DNA of 64,000 bases, taken from the NCBI RefSeq assembly GCF_009725995.1, contig NZ_RCNS01000004.1, positions 372,001 to 436,000 on the forward strand, in the 5' to 3' direction. The position numbers were made by a program, and so were the translations under genes. Positions 9,135-18,369 of this stretch are shown here, piece after piece (position 1 is the stretch's first letter; every line of letters starts with the position of its first letter). Origin of the DNA: Zobellia laminariae (GTDB lineage: Bacteria; Bacteroidota; Bacteroidia; Flavobacteriales; Flavobacteriaceae). The notes below the pieces were generated by a model, which did not search any database, was not told where the DNA came from, and was given only the letters and a program-made list of their open reading frames with translations.

Positions 9135-10223
9135 TTAAGGCTGTATTTTCACATCAAATATTATATAATCATCGTTGTTAAAACCAGGATTGATTTCCGT
9201 GATTTTTATAAGACCTTTTTTTCCATAGTTATCTACGATTTCTAAAATATCTCCAACAGCCAATACACCTGATGTTTGAAAATTAGACTGCGCAACAAAA
9301 TCTAGTTCACTAGATAGTGTAATTCCGTCAAATGTTGTGCTGTTTGTGGTAGAGAGTGAAAAATAAGCTTCGTTAAGAGTTTCAGTTTCAGCATTTTCTT
9401 CATTGTCTTCCGCTTGTAAACCTTTTACAGGATAGCCAAAAGAGTCGTCATAGGTAGCTGCCGAAGCAAAATAGGCAGAGTTGTTCACGTAGTAATATCC
9501 AAAATCCCAAAATGCTCTATATTCTGCTTGTGCCAATGTGTTTGCTGGGTCATATACTAAATACTCTTTGTCATTTAAAAGTGAATAAAAAGTTTCGCTT
9601 GTGCCATTTACATCAGGAGCAAATAATTTTACATCTGTGAAAGAGTGAACCTCGGCTGCTGGGTTAGTTCCATTTCCAACTGTAACGGTAATAGTACCTA
9701 CGCCTAAAGCTTTTCTTTTGGTTGGGTCTCTAAAATCTCCTTTTCCAGTAGTAGTCCAGAATTGGTACACAATCTCACCATTATCAATATCCGGTACAGG
9801 AAGTTCAAAAGTAAAATCAATTGCTTTCTGTGTGTCTCCATCTAAATCTACGGAACCATCACCTTTAAGTGCTTTTGTAAGGTCTTTACCTTCTATGTCA
9901 AAATTGCTAAAAGGCATTTCACCACCGCCAGATACGTTTTGAGTGATATATAATCTTTTTTGATTTGACGTAGATGTATAAATAATGCGTCCTGGTACCT
10001 TTGTACCAACCTCGCCGGAGGCTTCGGCAAACAAAATGTCGCCTGAAGAATCACTATCGTTAATTATAAGTGTGGCTACAGTTTCTTCATCTGGATTCTC
10101 TTGTTCTTCACCTATTGGGGTATCAAAAACTGAACCTTCGTCACTGCTACAGCTAGATGCCATAAAGGCTAATGCAAATATTGCAAATCCTGATTTTACT
10201 ACTGATCTAATATTTTTTTTCAT
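9135..10223 (-). CDS. uncharacterised surface or periplasmic lipoprotein
   Basis: I do not recognise a named family. The protein starts MKKNIRSVVKSGFAIF and has a lipobox ending ASSC, followed by SSDEG and an acidic linker, as in many Bacteroidota outer-membrane lipoproteins. The rest (about 340 residues) is beta-rich and strongly acidic, with several short Asp/Gly stretches but no repeat I can define. The frame is open further upstream to 10298, but the ATG at 10223 is chosen because it gives a normal signal peptide. It is flanked by its own terminator and by a 384-base divergent gap, so it is probably monocistronic. Confidence 0.75.
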   Translation of the reverse strand: MKKNIRSVVKSGFAIFALAFMASSCSSDEGSVFDTPIGEEQENPDEETVATLIINDSDSSGDILFAEASGEVGTKVPGRIIYTSTSNQKRLYITQNVSGGGEMPFSNFDIEGKDLTKALKGDGSVDLDGDTQKAIDFTFELPVPDIDNGEIVYQFWTTTGKGDFRDPTKRKALGVGTITVTVGNGTNPAAEVHSFTDVKLFAPDVNGTSETFYSLLNDKEYLVYDPANTLAQAEYRAFWDFGYYYVNNSAYFASAATYDDSFGYPVKGLQAEDNEENAETETLNEAYFSLSTTNSTTFDGITLSSELDFVAQSNFQTSGVLAVGDILEIVDNYGKKGLIKITEINPGFNNDDYIIFDVKIQP

Positions 10224-10607
10224 TATTAAAATTTTAAGTTCAATATGGTTAGTGAATCGGATGTGTTGTAAGTTTAATCCGTCATGTGATAACTCCAAAA
10301 CAGACCGATAAGTATGTGAGAGGTCAAAAAAAATGATAAAAATTATAGATTTGCCTTAAAAATGGAGGTTGAATGATGTTTTATTCTATGATGATTTTAT
10401 ATAATAGCGCGTTTGATTAAAAATATAATTTTTACTTGCTGGTTCGCAATTTTGGAAGTTTTCATGTTTTATGTCACACTTAGTTAAAAGTTAATTGATT
10501 AGGGTGATATGGAGAGTGTACAATTTGACTAACATTTGTTGCGTTTTACCAATTGTTAGCCTCCTAGGATTTAGTTAATTGAAAAATTAATATGTAATTT
10601 TGTGTCA
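10224..10607. other. 384-base divergent intergenic region
   Basis: AT-rich and without any credible reading frame. It separates the minus-strand lipoprotein gene from the plus-strand metal cassette, so it must hold both promoters. A second TAnnTTTG match (TAGATTTG, 10346-10353, plus strand) lies too far from any gene for confident assignment. Confidence 0.5.
10595..10602 (+). promoter_or_regulatory. candidate -7 box (TAATTTTG) of the metal cassette
   Basis: TAATTTTG fits TAnnTTTG and ends five bases before the ATG at 10608, so transcription would begin at or next to the start codon. This is the same arrangement as for the nuclease gene at 270. No -33 element was seen at the usual distance. 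Confidence 0.3.
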
Positions 10608-11021
10608 ATGAAAAATGTATTACATAAAATAGTTTCGTTTGTCATGGCAGTAATGCTTTTGGCGGCTACTACCTCTTGGAAGGTGGAGAGACACTATTGT
10701 ATGGGACATTTAGTAGACGTAGCTTTTTTTGGTGAAGCAGAAGATTGTGGTTCTGATATGCCTATGGAAAGTGAAACAGTTGCATCTATAGATAAAAAAT
10801 CTTGTTGTAAAAGTGAAGTAATCGCTAAGAAAGGGCAAAATGATGTTAAGCCTTCTTTTAATGATTTAGATGTAGTTCAGAAAGTATTTCTTGCTTCCTA
10901 TGTCTATTCCTTTGTTGGTTTGTTCGAGCCAATTGCGCAGAAAAATTCTAATTACACAAATTATCTTCCTCCTAAAATTGTCAAGGACATACAGTTACTT
11001 GACGCTGTCTTTTTGATTTGA
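10608..11021 (+). CDS. HYC_CC_PP family protein
   Basis: This 137-residue exported protein carries the three landmarks that name the HYC_CC_PP family: H29-Y-C31 just after the N-terminal hydrophobic segment, the C66-C67 pair, and P121-P122 in NYLPPKIVKD. The function is not established. The conserved Cys/His and the position directly before a TonB receptor and an HMA protein suggest metal (perhaps copper) sensing or binding in the periplasm. A GTG two codons upstream (10602) is also possible, but the ATG at 10608 is preferred. It is probably the first gene of a three-gene unit. Confidence 0.8.
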   Translation: MKNVLHKIVSFVMAVMLLAATTSWKVERHYCMGHLVDVAFFGEAEDCGSDMPMESETVASIDKKSCCKSEVIAKKGQNDVKPSFNDLDVVQKVFLASYVYSFVGLFEPIAQKNSNYTNYLPPKIVKDIQLLDAVFLI

Positions 11022-11195
11022 TTTTTTTCAATTTCTTATGTTTTTTACATGAAGTAGGTCTCGGTTTATAAAACTGAGTTTGTTGAAGCTAATGTATTAT
11101 TGACTTCGGCATTTATTTCTATTTCATGTTTTCGGTTTTCAGAACGAGTATTACCGATAGATAAAAGTTAATTGATAAAATTTCATCAAAGAAAT

Positions 11196-13487
11196 ATGAA
11201 TAAATATATAATAGTGTTGATTTCTGCACTGCTACCTTGGCTTTCTTTTTCTCAGGAAAAAGTAGAAGGTATAGTGCTAGAAGAAGGCGATTTATCTAAA
11301 ATGGGGATTGCTGGTGCAAATGTGTATTGGATGGACTCGCAGATAGGAGTCGTGTCTGATATAGAAGGGGAATTCTCTATTCCCTTTAAAAAAGAATATA
11401 ATAAATTAATTATAAGTTATGTGGGGTATGAGTCCGATACATTAACTGTGGATAAGCCTAAAAGTGTTCGTGTAAAGCTAAATCCTTCAAACGAATTAGA
11501 TGAGGTAGTGGTGCAGCAAGAGCGAGATGATATACAGAAAACGTATTTCAGCCCGCAAAATGTGGTTACTGTAAATAGTGCGGAGTTGTTGAAGGCAGCT
11601 TGTTGTAATTTGGCAGAAAGTTTTGAAACAAATCCTGCAATAGATGTAAATCTTTCGGATGGGTTAACGGGTACAAAACAGATTCAGATGCTAGGGTTGA
11701 CCAGTCCATATTTGCTAATCACTCAAGAGAATATTCCTATGGTTCGTGGAGCTTCTCAGGCATATGGTCTAACTTTTACTCCCGGAACTTGGATTGAAAG
11801 TATTCAGATAACCAAAGGTGCTGGTAGTGTGGTTAATGGGTATGAGAGTATTTCTGGGCAGATAAATATCGAGTTGGTTAAACCGCTTACGGATAACGCT
11901 GTTTTCGTAAATGCATATGGTAATGAAAACGGGCGATACGAGTTAAATACTCACTTCAATAAAAAACTGAATGATAAATGGAGTACCGGTATTTACATCC
12001 ACGGGAATAAAAGAACCCAAAAAGAGGATGATAACGGAGATGGATTTCTTGATGCTCCTTTGGCTAATCAGCTTAATGTAATGAATCGTTGGCAGTACCA
12101 AGATGCTGAAAATGGTTGGGTGAGCTTTTTCAATGTCCGGTTTTTGAATGATGAAAAGCAAGTAGGGCAGACCAATTTTAACCCGGCTACGGATAGAGTA
12201 GATAATAAAGCAGTACTGTCAATACCGAGCGAAGCCGAAACCCCAACACTGAGCGAAGACGAAGTGTGGGGTGGTGAAATTAACACGCGCCGCTTTAATA
12301 CTTCTTTAAAACTAGGTTACGTTTTTCCAGAAATGCCATTTCAAAGTTTTGGTTTTCAAACTGCGTATAGCTTGCATAAACAGGATTCGTATTTTGGAAT
12401 TAAAACGTATGACATTAACCATGAAAGTATTTATACAAACTTACTTTTCAATTCTATAATAGGTGATACTAGAAACAAATTTAAAACCGGACTTACATTT
12501 GCTTATGATGGGTATGATGAGTTGGTGAATAAAACAGATTATTCAAGAGAGGATAGGTCTGTTGGAGCGTTTGTTGAATACAGTTATGAGAACTTGGAGA
12601 AGGTGAGTTTAACGGCGGGGCTTCGTGTAGATAATCATAATAGATTAGGTACGTTCGTTACACCTAGATTTCACATACGTTATACTCCTTGGGAAAAAGG
12701 TAGTTTGCGAGGTTCTTTTGGACGCGGAAAACGAGCAGCCAATATTTTTGCGGAGAACCAGCAGTTGTTTGCATCTTCCAGAGAAATTAAAATTTTAAAT
12801 TCAGGGGGAGAAGTGTATGGTTTAGATCCAGAGGACGCTTGGAACTATGGGGTTAGTTTTTTGCAAGGCTTTAATTTTTTAAATAGAAAAGGGAGTATAA
12901 CTTTGGATTACTACATTACTGATTTTAAAAACCAGATTGTTGTAGATTGGGAAACTCCGCAAGAAGTATCATTTTATAATTTAGATGGAGAAAGTAGGGC
13001 TGATAGCTTTCAAGTAGAAGTTGATTATGAACTTTTGCCTGGTCTTGATTTACGTGCAGCTTATAAATATTATGATGTCTCTACTGATTATAAAAGCGGT
13101 AATCTACAGAAGCCGTTACAGGCGCAGAATTTATTTTTTGCTAACTTGGGTTACAAGACAAAAGCAAAAGACAATGGTGCGCAGTGGAAGTTTGATTATA
13201 CGTTACATAGCTTAGGTAAAAAGCGTTTGCCAGATACAAGTGCAAATCCTGTAGCATATCAATTGGCGGCCTATTCGTCTCCTTATAATCATATGAGCGG
13301 CCAGATAACAAAAGTGTTCTCTAATACGTTTGAAGTTTATGTAGGAGGGGAGAACTTAGCAGGTGTGCAGCAGGATAATCCAGTTTTAGGAGCTGATAAT
13401 CCTTTTGGCCCTAATTTTGATACGACTATAATATATGCGCCTATCATGGGAAGAATGTTCTATGGAGGCTTTAGAATTAAAATTTAA
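11196..13487 (+). CDS. TonB-dependent outer-membrane receptor, probably for a metal
   Basis: The signal peptide MNKYIIVLISALLPWLSFSQ is followed by a carboxypeptidase-regulatory-like beta domain (about 20-105), a plug domain (about 115-230, with the Cys pair in KAACCNLAES and GAGSVVNGYESISGQIN) and a long beta-barrel ending in an aromatic-rich strand. These receptors import ligands across the outer membrane using TonB energy. Its place between a HYC_CC_PP gene and an HMA gene points to a metal or metal chelate, with copper the leading guess. The frame is open to a TTG at 11172, but the ATG at 11196 gives the signal peptide. The 174 bases upstream contain a small hairpin (11060-11078). Confidence 0.88.
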   Translation: MNKYIIVLISALLPWLSFSQEKVEGIVLEEGDLSKMGIAGANVYWMDSQIGVVSDIEGEFSIPFKKEYNKLIISYVGYESDTLTVDKPKSVRVKLNPSNELDEVVVQQERDDIQKTYFSPQNVVTVNSAELLKAACCNLAESFETNPAIDVNLSDGLTGTKQIQMLGLTSPYLLITQENIPMVRGASQAYGLTFTPGTWIESIQITKGAGSVVNGYESISGQINIELVKPLTDNAVFVNAYGNENGRYELNTHFNKKLNDKWSTGIYIHGNKRTQKEDDNGDGFLDAPLANQLNVMNRWQYQDAENGWVSFFNVRFLNDEKQVGQTNFNPATDRVDNKAVLSIPSEAETPTLSEDEVWGGEINTRRFNTSLKLGYVFPEMPFQSFGFQTAYSLHKQDSYFGIKTYDINHESIYTNLLFNSIIGDTRNKFKTGLTFAYDGYDELVNKTDYSREDRSVGAFVEYSYENLEKVSLTAGLRVDNHNRLGTFVTPRFHIRYTPWEKGSLRGSFGRGKRAANIFAENQQLFASSREIKILNSGGEVYGLDPEDAWNYGVSFLQGFNFLNRKGSITLDYYITDFKNQIVVDWETPQEVSFYNLDGESRADSFQVEVDYELLPGLDLRAAYKYYDVSTDYKSGNLQKPLQAQNLFFANLGYKTKAKDNGAQWKFDYTLHSLGKKRLPDTSANPVAYQLAAYSSPYNHMSGQITKVFSNTFEVYVGGENLAGVQQDNPVLGADNPFGPNFDTTIIYAPIMGRMFYGGFRIKI

Positions 13488-13511
13488 TAACGGAAATAAA
13501 TAATAAGATAT

Positions 13512-13868
13512 ATGAAAACTACAATTTTATCAATTGCAATGACCTTAATTTCCTTGGTAACGTTCGCTCAGGAAAAGAACAAGAAAATGACTTTTGATGT
13601 TGATGGTAAATGTGCCATGTGTAAAGAGCGTATAGAAAAGGCCGCTCTTAATGTAAAAGGTGTGAAATATGCTGCTTGGGATATTCCTACACATCAGTTA
13701 GCGGTAATCATGGATGAGCGCAAAACAGACGCAATGAAAATCAAAACTGCCATAGTTGCTGTTGGTCACGATACCAAAGAATTGAAAGCAACAGAAGAAG
13801 CATATGAGAGTGTTCATCCTTGCTGTAGATATAGAGAGGATAATTCAGATGATGGTGCTAATCATTAA
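13512..13868 (+). CDS. periplasmic heavy-metal-associated (HMA) domain protein
   Basis: A 118-residue protein with a signal peptide (MKTTILSIAMTLISLVTFAQ) and one HMA fold. The metal-binding C34-A-M-C37 is preceded by DVDGK and followed by KERIEKAALNVKGV. The fold usually binds Cu(I) or similar soft metals. A second motif near the C-terminus, HPCCRYR, could add ligands. It starts 24 bases after the TonB receptor and is very probably co-transcribed with it. A role as periplasmic metal carrier for the receptor is inferred. Confidence 0.85.
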   Translation: MKTTILSIAMTLISLVTFAQEKNKKMTFDVDGKCAMCKERIEKAALNVKGVKYAAWDIPTHQLAVIMDERKTDAMKIKTAIVAVGHDTKELKATEEAYESVHPCCRYREDNSDDGANH

Positions 13869-14015
13869 GAGTAGATAACTATTAGCTAGGGTATTAAAGC
13901 TGATTTTGATTGAATAAAAACGGCGTAAAATATTTTAGTTAATTTTTAGCCAAAGAAAATATAACGAATCAAAAAGTGATATATCTTAGATTAGTTTTAT
14001 TTAATACTAGAAATT

Positions 14016-14114
14016 ATGGCACAAGCAAAAAACGCAGGTAAATCATCTGTTAAGCCGTTATCAGCAAAAGCTGGTAAAAAGGCCGCTCCGAAAGCTGCTC
14101 CTAGAAAGAAGTAG
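14016..14114 (+). CDS. very small basic Ala/Lys-rich peptide (32 residues)
   Basis: An ATG at 14016 opens a 33-codon frame: MAQAKNAGKSSVKPLSAKAG, then KKAAPKAAPRKK and a TAG stop. About a third of the residues are Lys or Arg and about a third are Ala, so it resembles the tails of histone-like or ribosome-associated proteins. It has its own terminator 37 bases after the stop, which supports a real short transcription unit. I know no assigned function. The composition would suit nucleic-acid binding, but that is a guess. Confidence 0.55.
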   Translation: MAQAKNAGKSSVKPLSAKAGKKAAPKAAPRKK

Positions 14115-14150
14115 TTAGTAAACCCGGTAGGGTTTAGATATCGGACAGGA

Positions 14151-14181
14151 AAACCATCTCTTAAAAAAGGATGGTTTTTTT
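14151..14181 (+). terminator. rho-independent terminator after the small basic peptide
   Basis: AAACCATC (14151-14158) pairs with GATGGTTT (14170-14177) and is followed by a run of T on the plus strand. It closes the unit containing the 32-residue peptide. Confidence 0.7.
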
Positions 14182-14200
14182 GTTTGATATATGTACATAA

Positions 14201-14234
14201 AAAAACCGCTCTTGAATTTACAAGAGCGGTTTTT
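14201..14234 (-). terminator. bidirectional terminator at the end of groESL
   Basis: AAAAACCGCTCTTG and CAAGAGCGGTTTTT form a perfect inverted repeat with a six-base loop. It has A and T runs on both sides, so it works in either direction. It lies 48 bases past the groEL stop and is the natural end of the groES-groEL transcript. Confidence 0.85.
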
Positions 14235-14281
14235 AAGTTGTTAGCACAACCAAGCTAATAGTTGCTTATCCGTGCTACGGA

Positions 14282-15951
<1,670 letters not shown>

Positions 15952-16015
15952 GTATTTTAAATTAATCTTATGTATTTCTTTAAAAACTCTAGTGGTTGCT
16001 AGAATGTGAAAGAAA

Positions 16016-16294
16016 CTATATGATAGCTAAAACGTCACTTTCACGCATCATTAAATAATCTACGCCTTCAAGCTTAAGCTCAGTGCCTGCGTATTTACCA
16101 TATAAAACAGTATCGCCAACTTTAACTGTCACCTTTTCATCCTTGGTGCCAGGTCCAACTGCAACGATTTTACCTTGTTGAGGTTTTTCTTTGGCAGTAT
16201 CTGGAATGTAAAGACCTGATGCTGTTTTAGTCTCAGCAGCCATAGGCTCGATAAGAACCCTATCTGCTAATGGTTTAATGTTCACTTTTGCCAT
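16016..16294 (-). CDS. groES: co-chaperonin GroES (10 kDa)
   Basis: Lid of the GroEL chamber. At 92 residues it has the normal size, with the family start [14 protein letters not shown], the mobile loop [21 protein letters not shown] and the ending [15 protein letters not shown]. It is first gene of the groES-groEL pair on the minus strand. The upstream region contains a sigma-54-like element, described separately, that would leave a leader of about 35 bases. Confidence 0.98.
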   Translation of the reverse strand: MAKVNIKPLADRVLIEPMAAETKTASGLYIPDTAKEKPQQGKIVAVGPGTKDEKVTVKVGDTVLYGKYAGTELKLEGVDYLMMRESDVLAII

Positions 16295-16339
16295 ATTTTT
16301 AGTTTTTAGTTTGAAAAATTATATTCTTGAATCCTAATG

Positions 16340-16356
16340 GGCAGAAATTATGCCAT
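16340..16356 (-). promoter_or_regulatory. candidate sigma-54-type -24/-12 promoter of groESL
   Basis: Read on the minus strand, TGGCATAATTTCTGCC has the invariant GG and GC separated by exactly ten bases, close to the consensus TGGCAYRnnnnTTGCW. The start point would lie about 35 bases before groES. A second TGTCA lies just upstream (16368-16372, read as TGACA on the plus strand). The assignment is inference from the pattern; one mismatch to the consensus falls in the -12 box. Confidence 0.35.
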
Positions 16357-16384
16357 TAGATGAAAACTGACACATTGTTAAACC

Positions 16385-16418
16385 AAAAATGCCAGCTTGT
16401 CACTAAGCTGGCATTTTT
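16385..16418 (-). terminator. terminator of the miaB-to-secG block
   Basis: AAAAATGCCAGCTT (16385-16398) and AAGCTGGCATTTTT (16405-16418) form a perfect 14-base inverted repeat with a six-base loop and a T run on each strand. It lies 26 bases past the secG stop and separates secG from the groESL promoter. Confidence 0.85.
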
Positions 16419-16443
16419 ATATGTTATGTTTGGAATTTTATAG

Positions 16444-16800
16444 CTATTCGGCAGGCGTACTTACCGGAGCAGGTGCCTGTTCTGGCAAAGCTTCTGGAAC
16501 TGTTTCCGGAACAACGGTCTCAATACCGTCTCCGTTTAAAAGTTTTGAATCGGTGTCACTAAAGTTTCCTTTAAGGGCAACGTTAGATGCCAATATAAGA
16601 ACTACTAGTAGTATGGATAATGTCCAAGTACTTTTATCTAGGAAATCTCCTGTCTTTTTCACACCACCTACAATTTGACTGCCACCGCCACCAAAAGAGG
16701 ACGATAACCCGCCACCTTTAGGGTTTTGCACCATGATGACTAGGATTAGCAAAAAGCAGACTATAACAATGAGGATTAAAAATATGGTAAACGTACTCAT
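16444..16800 (-). CDS. secG: preprotein translocase subunit SecG
   Basis: Small membrane subunit of the SecYEG channel. The first hydrophobic segment (about 4-24) is followed by VQNPKGGGLSSSFGGGG, the family signature, and a second membrane segment at about 55-75. The C-terminal 40 residues form an acidic Pro/Glu/Ala-rich tail, a common Bacteroidota extension. It is the last gene of a tightly packed minus-strand block (eight bases after the preceding gene). Confidence 0.93.
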   Translation of the reverse strand: MSTFTIFLILIVIVCFLLILVIMVQNPKGGGLSSSFGGGGSQIVGGVKKTGDFLDKSTWTLSILLVVLILASNVALKGNFSDTDSKLLNGDGIETVVPETVPEALPEQAPAPVSTPAE

Positions 16801-16807
16801 AACTACT

Positions 16808-17728
16808 TTACTTATTATCTTGTTGTAACTTCTCTACCGCTTTTATTCGGTCTGCAAAGAAACCACTTTTTTCCGGATATTTCAAACTTAAAATTTTATA
16901 AGATTGAATCGCTTTTTTATACTTTTTCTGTTCTAGATAAACCTTGGCCAAAGTTTCTGTCATCAGCTCTTTCTTATCAAGGGTGACAGAAGTTTCAATC
17001 ACAACCTTTTGAACGTCTTTATTCGGATTAATTTTCGGATTATCTGCAATGAATTTGTCAATAAGGTCAAACTTCTTTCTCTTTAAAATCTCTTCTTCTA
17101 AAGGAAAAGCGATTGCCTGGGGCTCTACTTCAGCAGGTTTAGTGGTTGATGTTTTATCGTCATCTCTCTTAACCGATTTGAATGTGGTGAGTTGCAGCCA
17201 TTCTGCAAACGAATATTTCTCTCGTTTGGTGAAGGGTAGGGGTTCTCCTAGTTCTAAATTTTCTGAAGCTTTTCTTTTTGCTTCTGCAATTTCTTCGTCA
17301 ATCTTAGGGTCTTTGGATCTAAAGAGTTGTGGGTCTAAAAGTTTATCTGCATCGGCAGGGGTTAGAGGTATTGGAATTTCTGTTGAGCTATCGGCATTTG
17401 TTGTGTTCTCAACTTCTTCCGAAATTATTTCGGTATCCACCAAAGCTATCGTCTTACCAGATATTTTATCGGCAATGGTATTTTGTAAAAATTCTTCTGA
17501 AGTAATAAAATCAAAAAGGACATCGCGATCAGTCGTGTAGGCTGCGGTTACCTTTAGTGCATTATTGTATTTAAAACTGTTTAGATTTTTAAGACCCTTT
17601 AATTGCAAAGCACGTGCTGCCTGAAAATACGGATACTCTTCTAACACATCTTCCAGTTGTTTGGTCTGAATTGGAGAGACCACTTTATCTGGGTGCTGTA
17701 ATAAGTATGTAAAATCTTGTACGTTCAT
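16808..17728 (-). CDS. conserved TPR-like hypothetical protein
   Basis: A 306-residue soluble protein without a signal peptide. The N-terminus (FTYLLQHPDKVVSPIQTKQL, EEYPYFQAARAL) and the C-terminus (AKVYLEQKKYKKAIQSYKILSLKYPEKSGFFADRIK) read as helical repeats, and the latter is a convincing TPR unit. The middle (about 110-210) is charged and probably disordered. It is a familiar Bacteroidota hypothetical found beside secG and lptE. An envelope-biogenesis role is guessed from that position only. Confidence 0.75.
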   Translation of the reverse strand: MNVQDFTYLLQHPDKVVSPIQTKQLEDVLEEYPYFQAARALQLKGLKNLNSFKYNNALKVTAAYTTDRDVLFDFITSEEFLQNTIADKISGKTIALVDTEIISEEVENTTNADSSTEIPIPLTPADADKLLDPQLFRSKDPKIDEEIAEAKRKASENLELGEPLPFTKREKYSFAEWLQLTTFKSVKRDDDKTSTTKPAEVEPQAIAFPLEEEILKRKKFDLIDKFIADNPKINPNKDVQKVVIETSVTLDKKELMTETLAKVYLEQKKYKKAIQSYKILSLKYPEKSGFFADRIKAVEKLQQDNK

Positions 17729-17788
17729 TCTATAGGGTTACTAATAGGTATGTTGGTTCTTAGGTTTTTTTTGTAAGCTGAATACAAC

Positions 17789-18307
17789 TTACCAATCTGC
17801 CAATGATGCGTTAAATATGTCCTGGGTAATTCGTTCAAAAATTGTTTCTAATGCTTCAGTTTTCACTGAGGAAAGCTGTGAGTTTGCGGGATAATCATAG
17901 AAAAAAGAAAAGCGTTGTTCAAAATCTGCATCTTCTTTAGTCTTATTGTAGAAACGTACTTTTACCGCCATAGATAAACGGTTCTGAGCAGCGGTCTGGT
18001 TAGCCGTTGCACTCATTGGGGATATACGGTATTCTACAATTTCACCTTCGTACAATAAATCTCCGTTTGAAGAAGCCAAGTCAAGAGTTGTCTGGTTTAA
18101 AATACGGTCTTGCAGCGCTAACGTAAAATCTCTTTCTAGACCAGGTTCAAAAGTAGAACCAGGGTTTTGAGTAGCGTAGTTTTGGAAAGTAGGTATCGTA
18201 AAAGTAGTGGCCGTACCTACATTACCTCCGGTAAAGTTATAAACACCACAGCCGTTTAGGGTAAGGACTAAAATTAAACTAAAAACTATGTATGCGTTCT
18301 TTTTCAA
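17789..18307 (-). CDS. lptE: LptE-family LPS-assembly lipoprotein
   Basis: The short lipoprotein signal MKKNAYIVFSLILVLTLNGC is followed by GVYNFTGG, the typical start of Bacteroidota LptE. LptE plugs the LptD barrel and helps to insert lipopolysaccharide in the outer membrane. The 172-residue length and the ERDFTLALQDRILNQTTLDL helix support the family. It lies between the sigma-54 activator and the TPR-like gene in the same direction. Confidence 0.85.
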   Translation of the reverse strand: MKKNAYIVFSLILVLTLNGCGVYNFTGGNVGTATTFTIPTFQNYATQNPGSTFEPGLERDFTLALQDRILNQTTLDLASSNGDLLYEGEIVEYRISPMSATANQTAAQNRLSMAVKVRFYNKTKEDADFEQRFSFFYDYPANSQLSSVKTEALETIFERITQDIFNASLADW

Positions 18308-18369
18308 AATTCTATTAGGTATTAAGGTTGTGGCGTTTCAGCTTCCGCTTCATTATCATTATAGGGCCG

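Noticed and set aside
13869..14015. An RNA gene or riboswitch in the gap before the small basic peptide
   Set aside because: No conserved structure was recognised; the sequence is a plain AT-rich intergenic stretch with only weak pairing.
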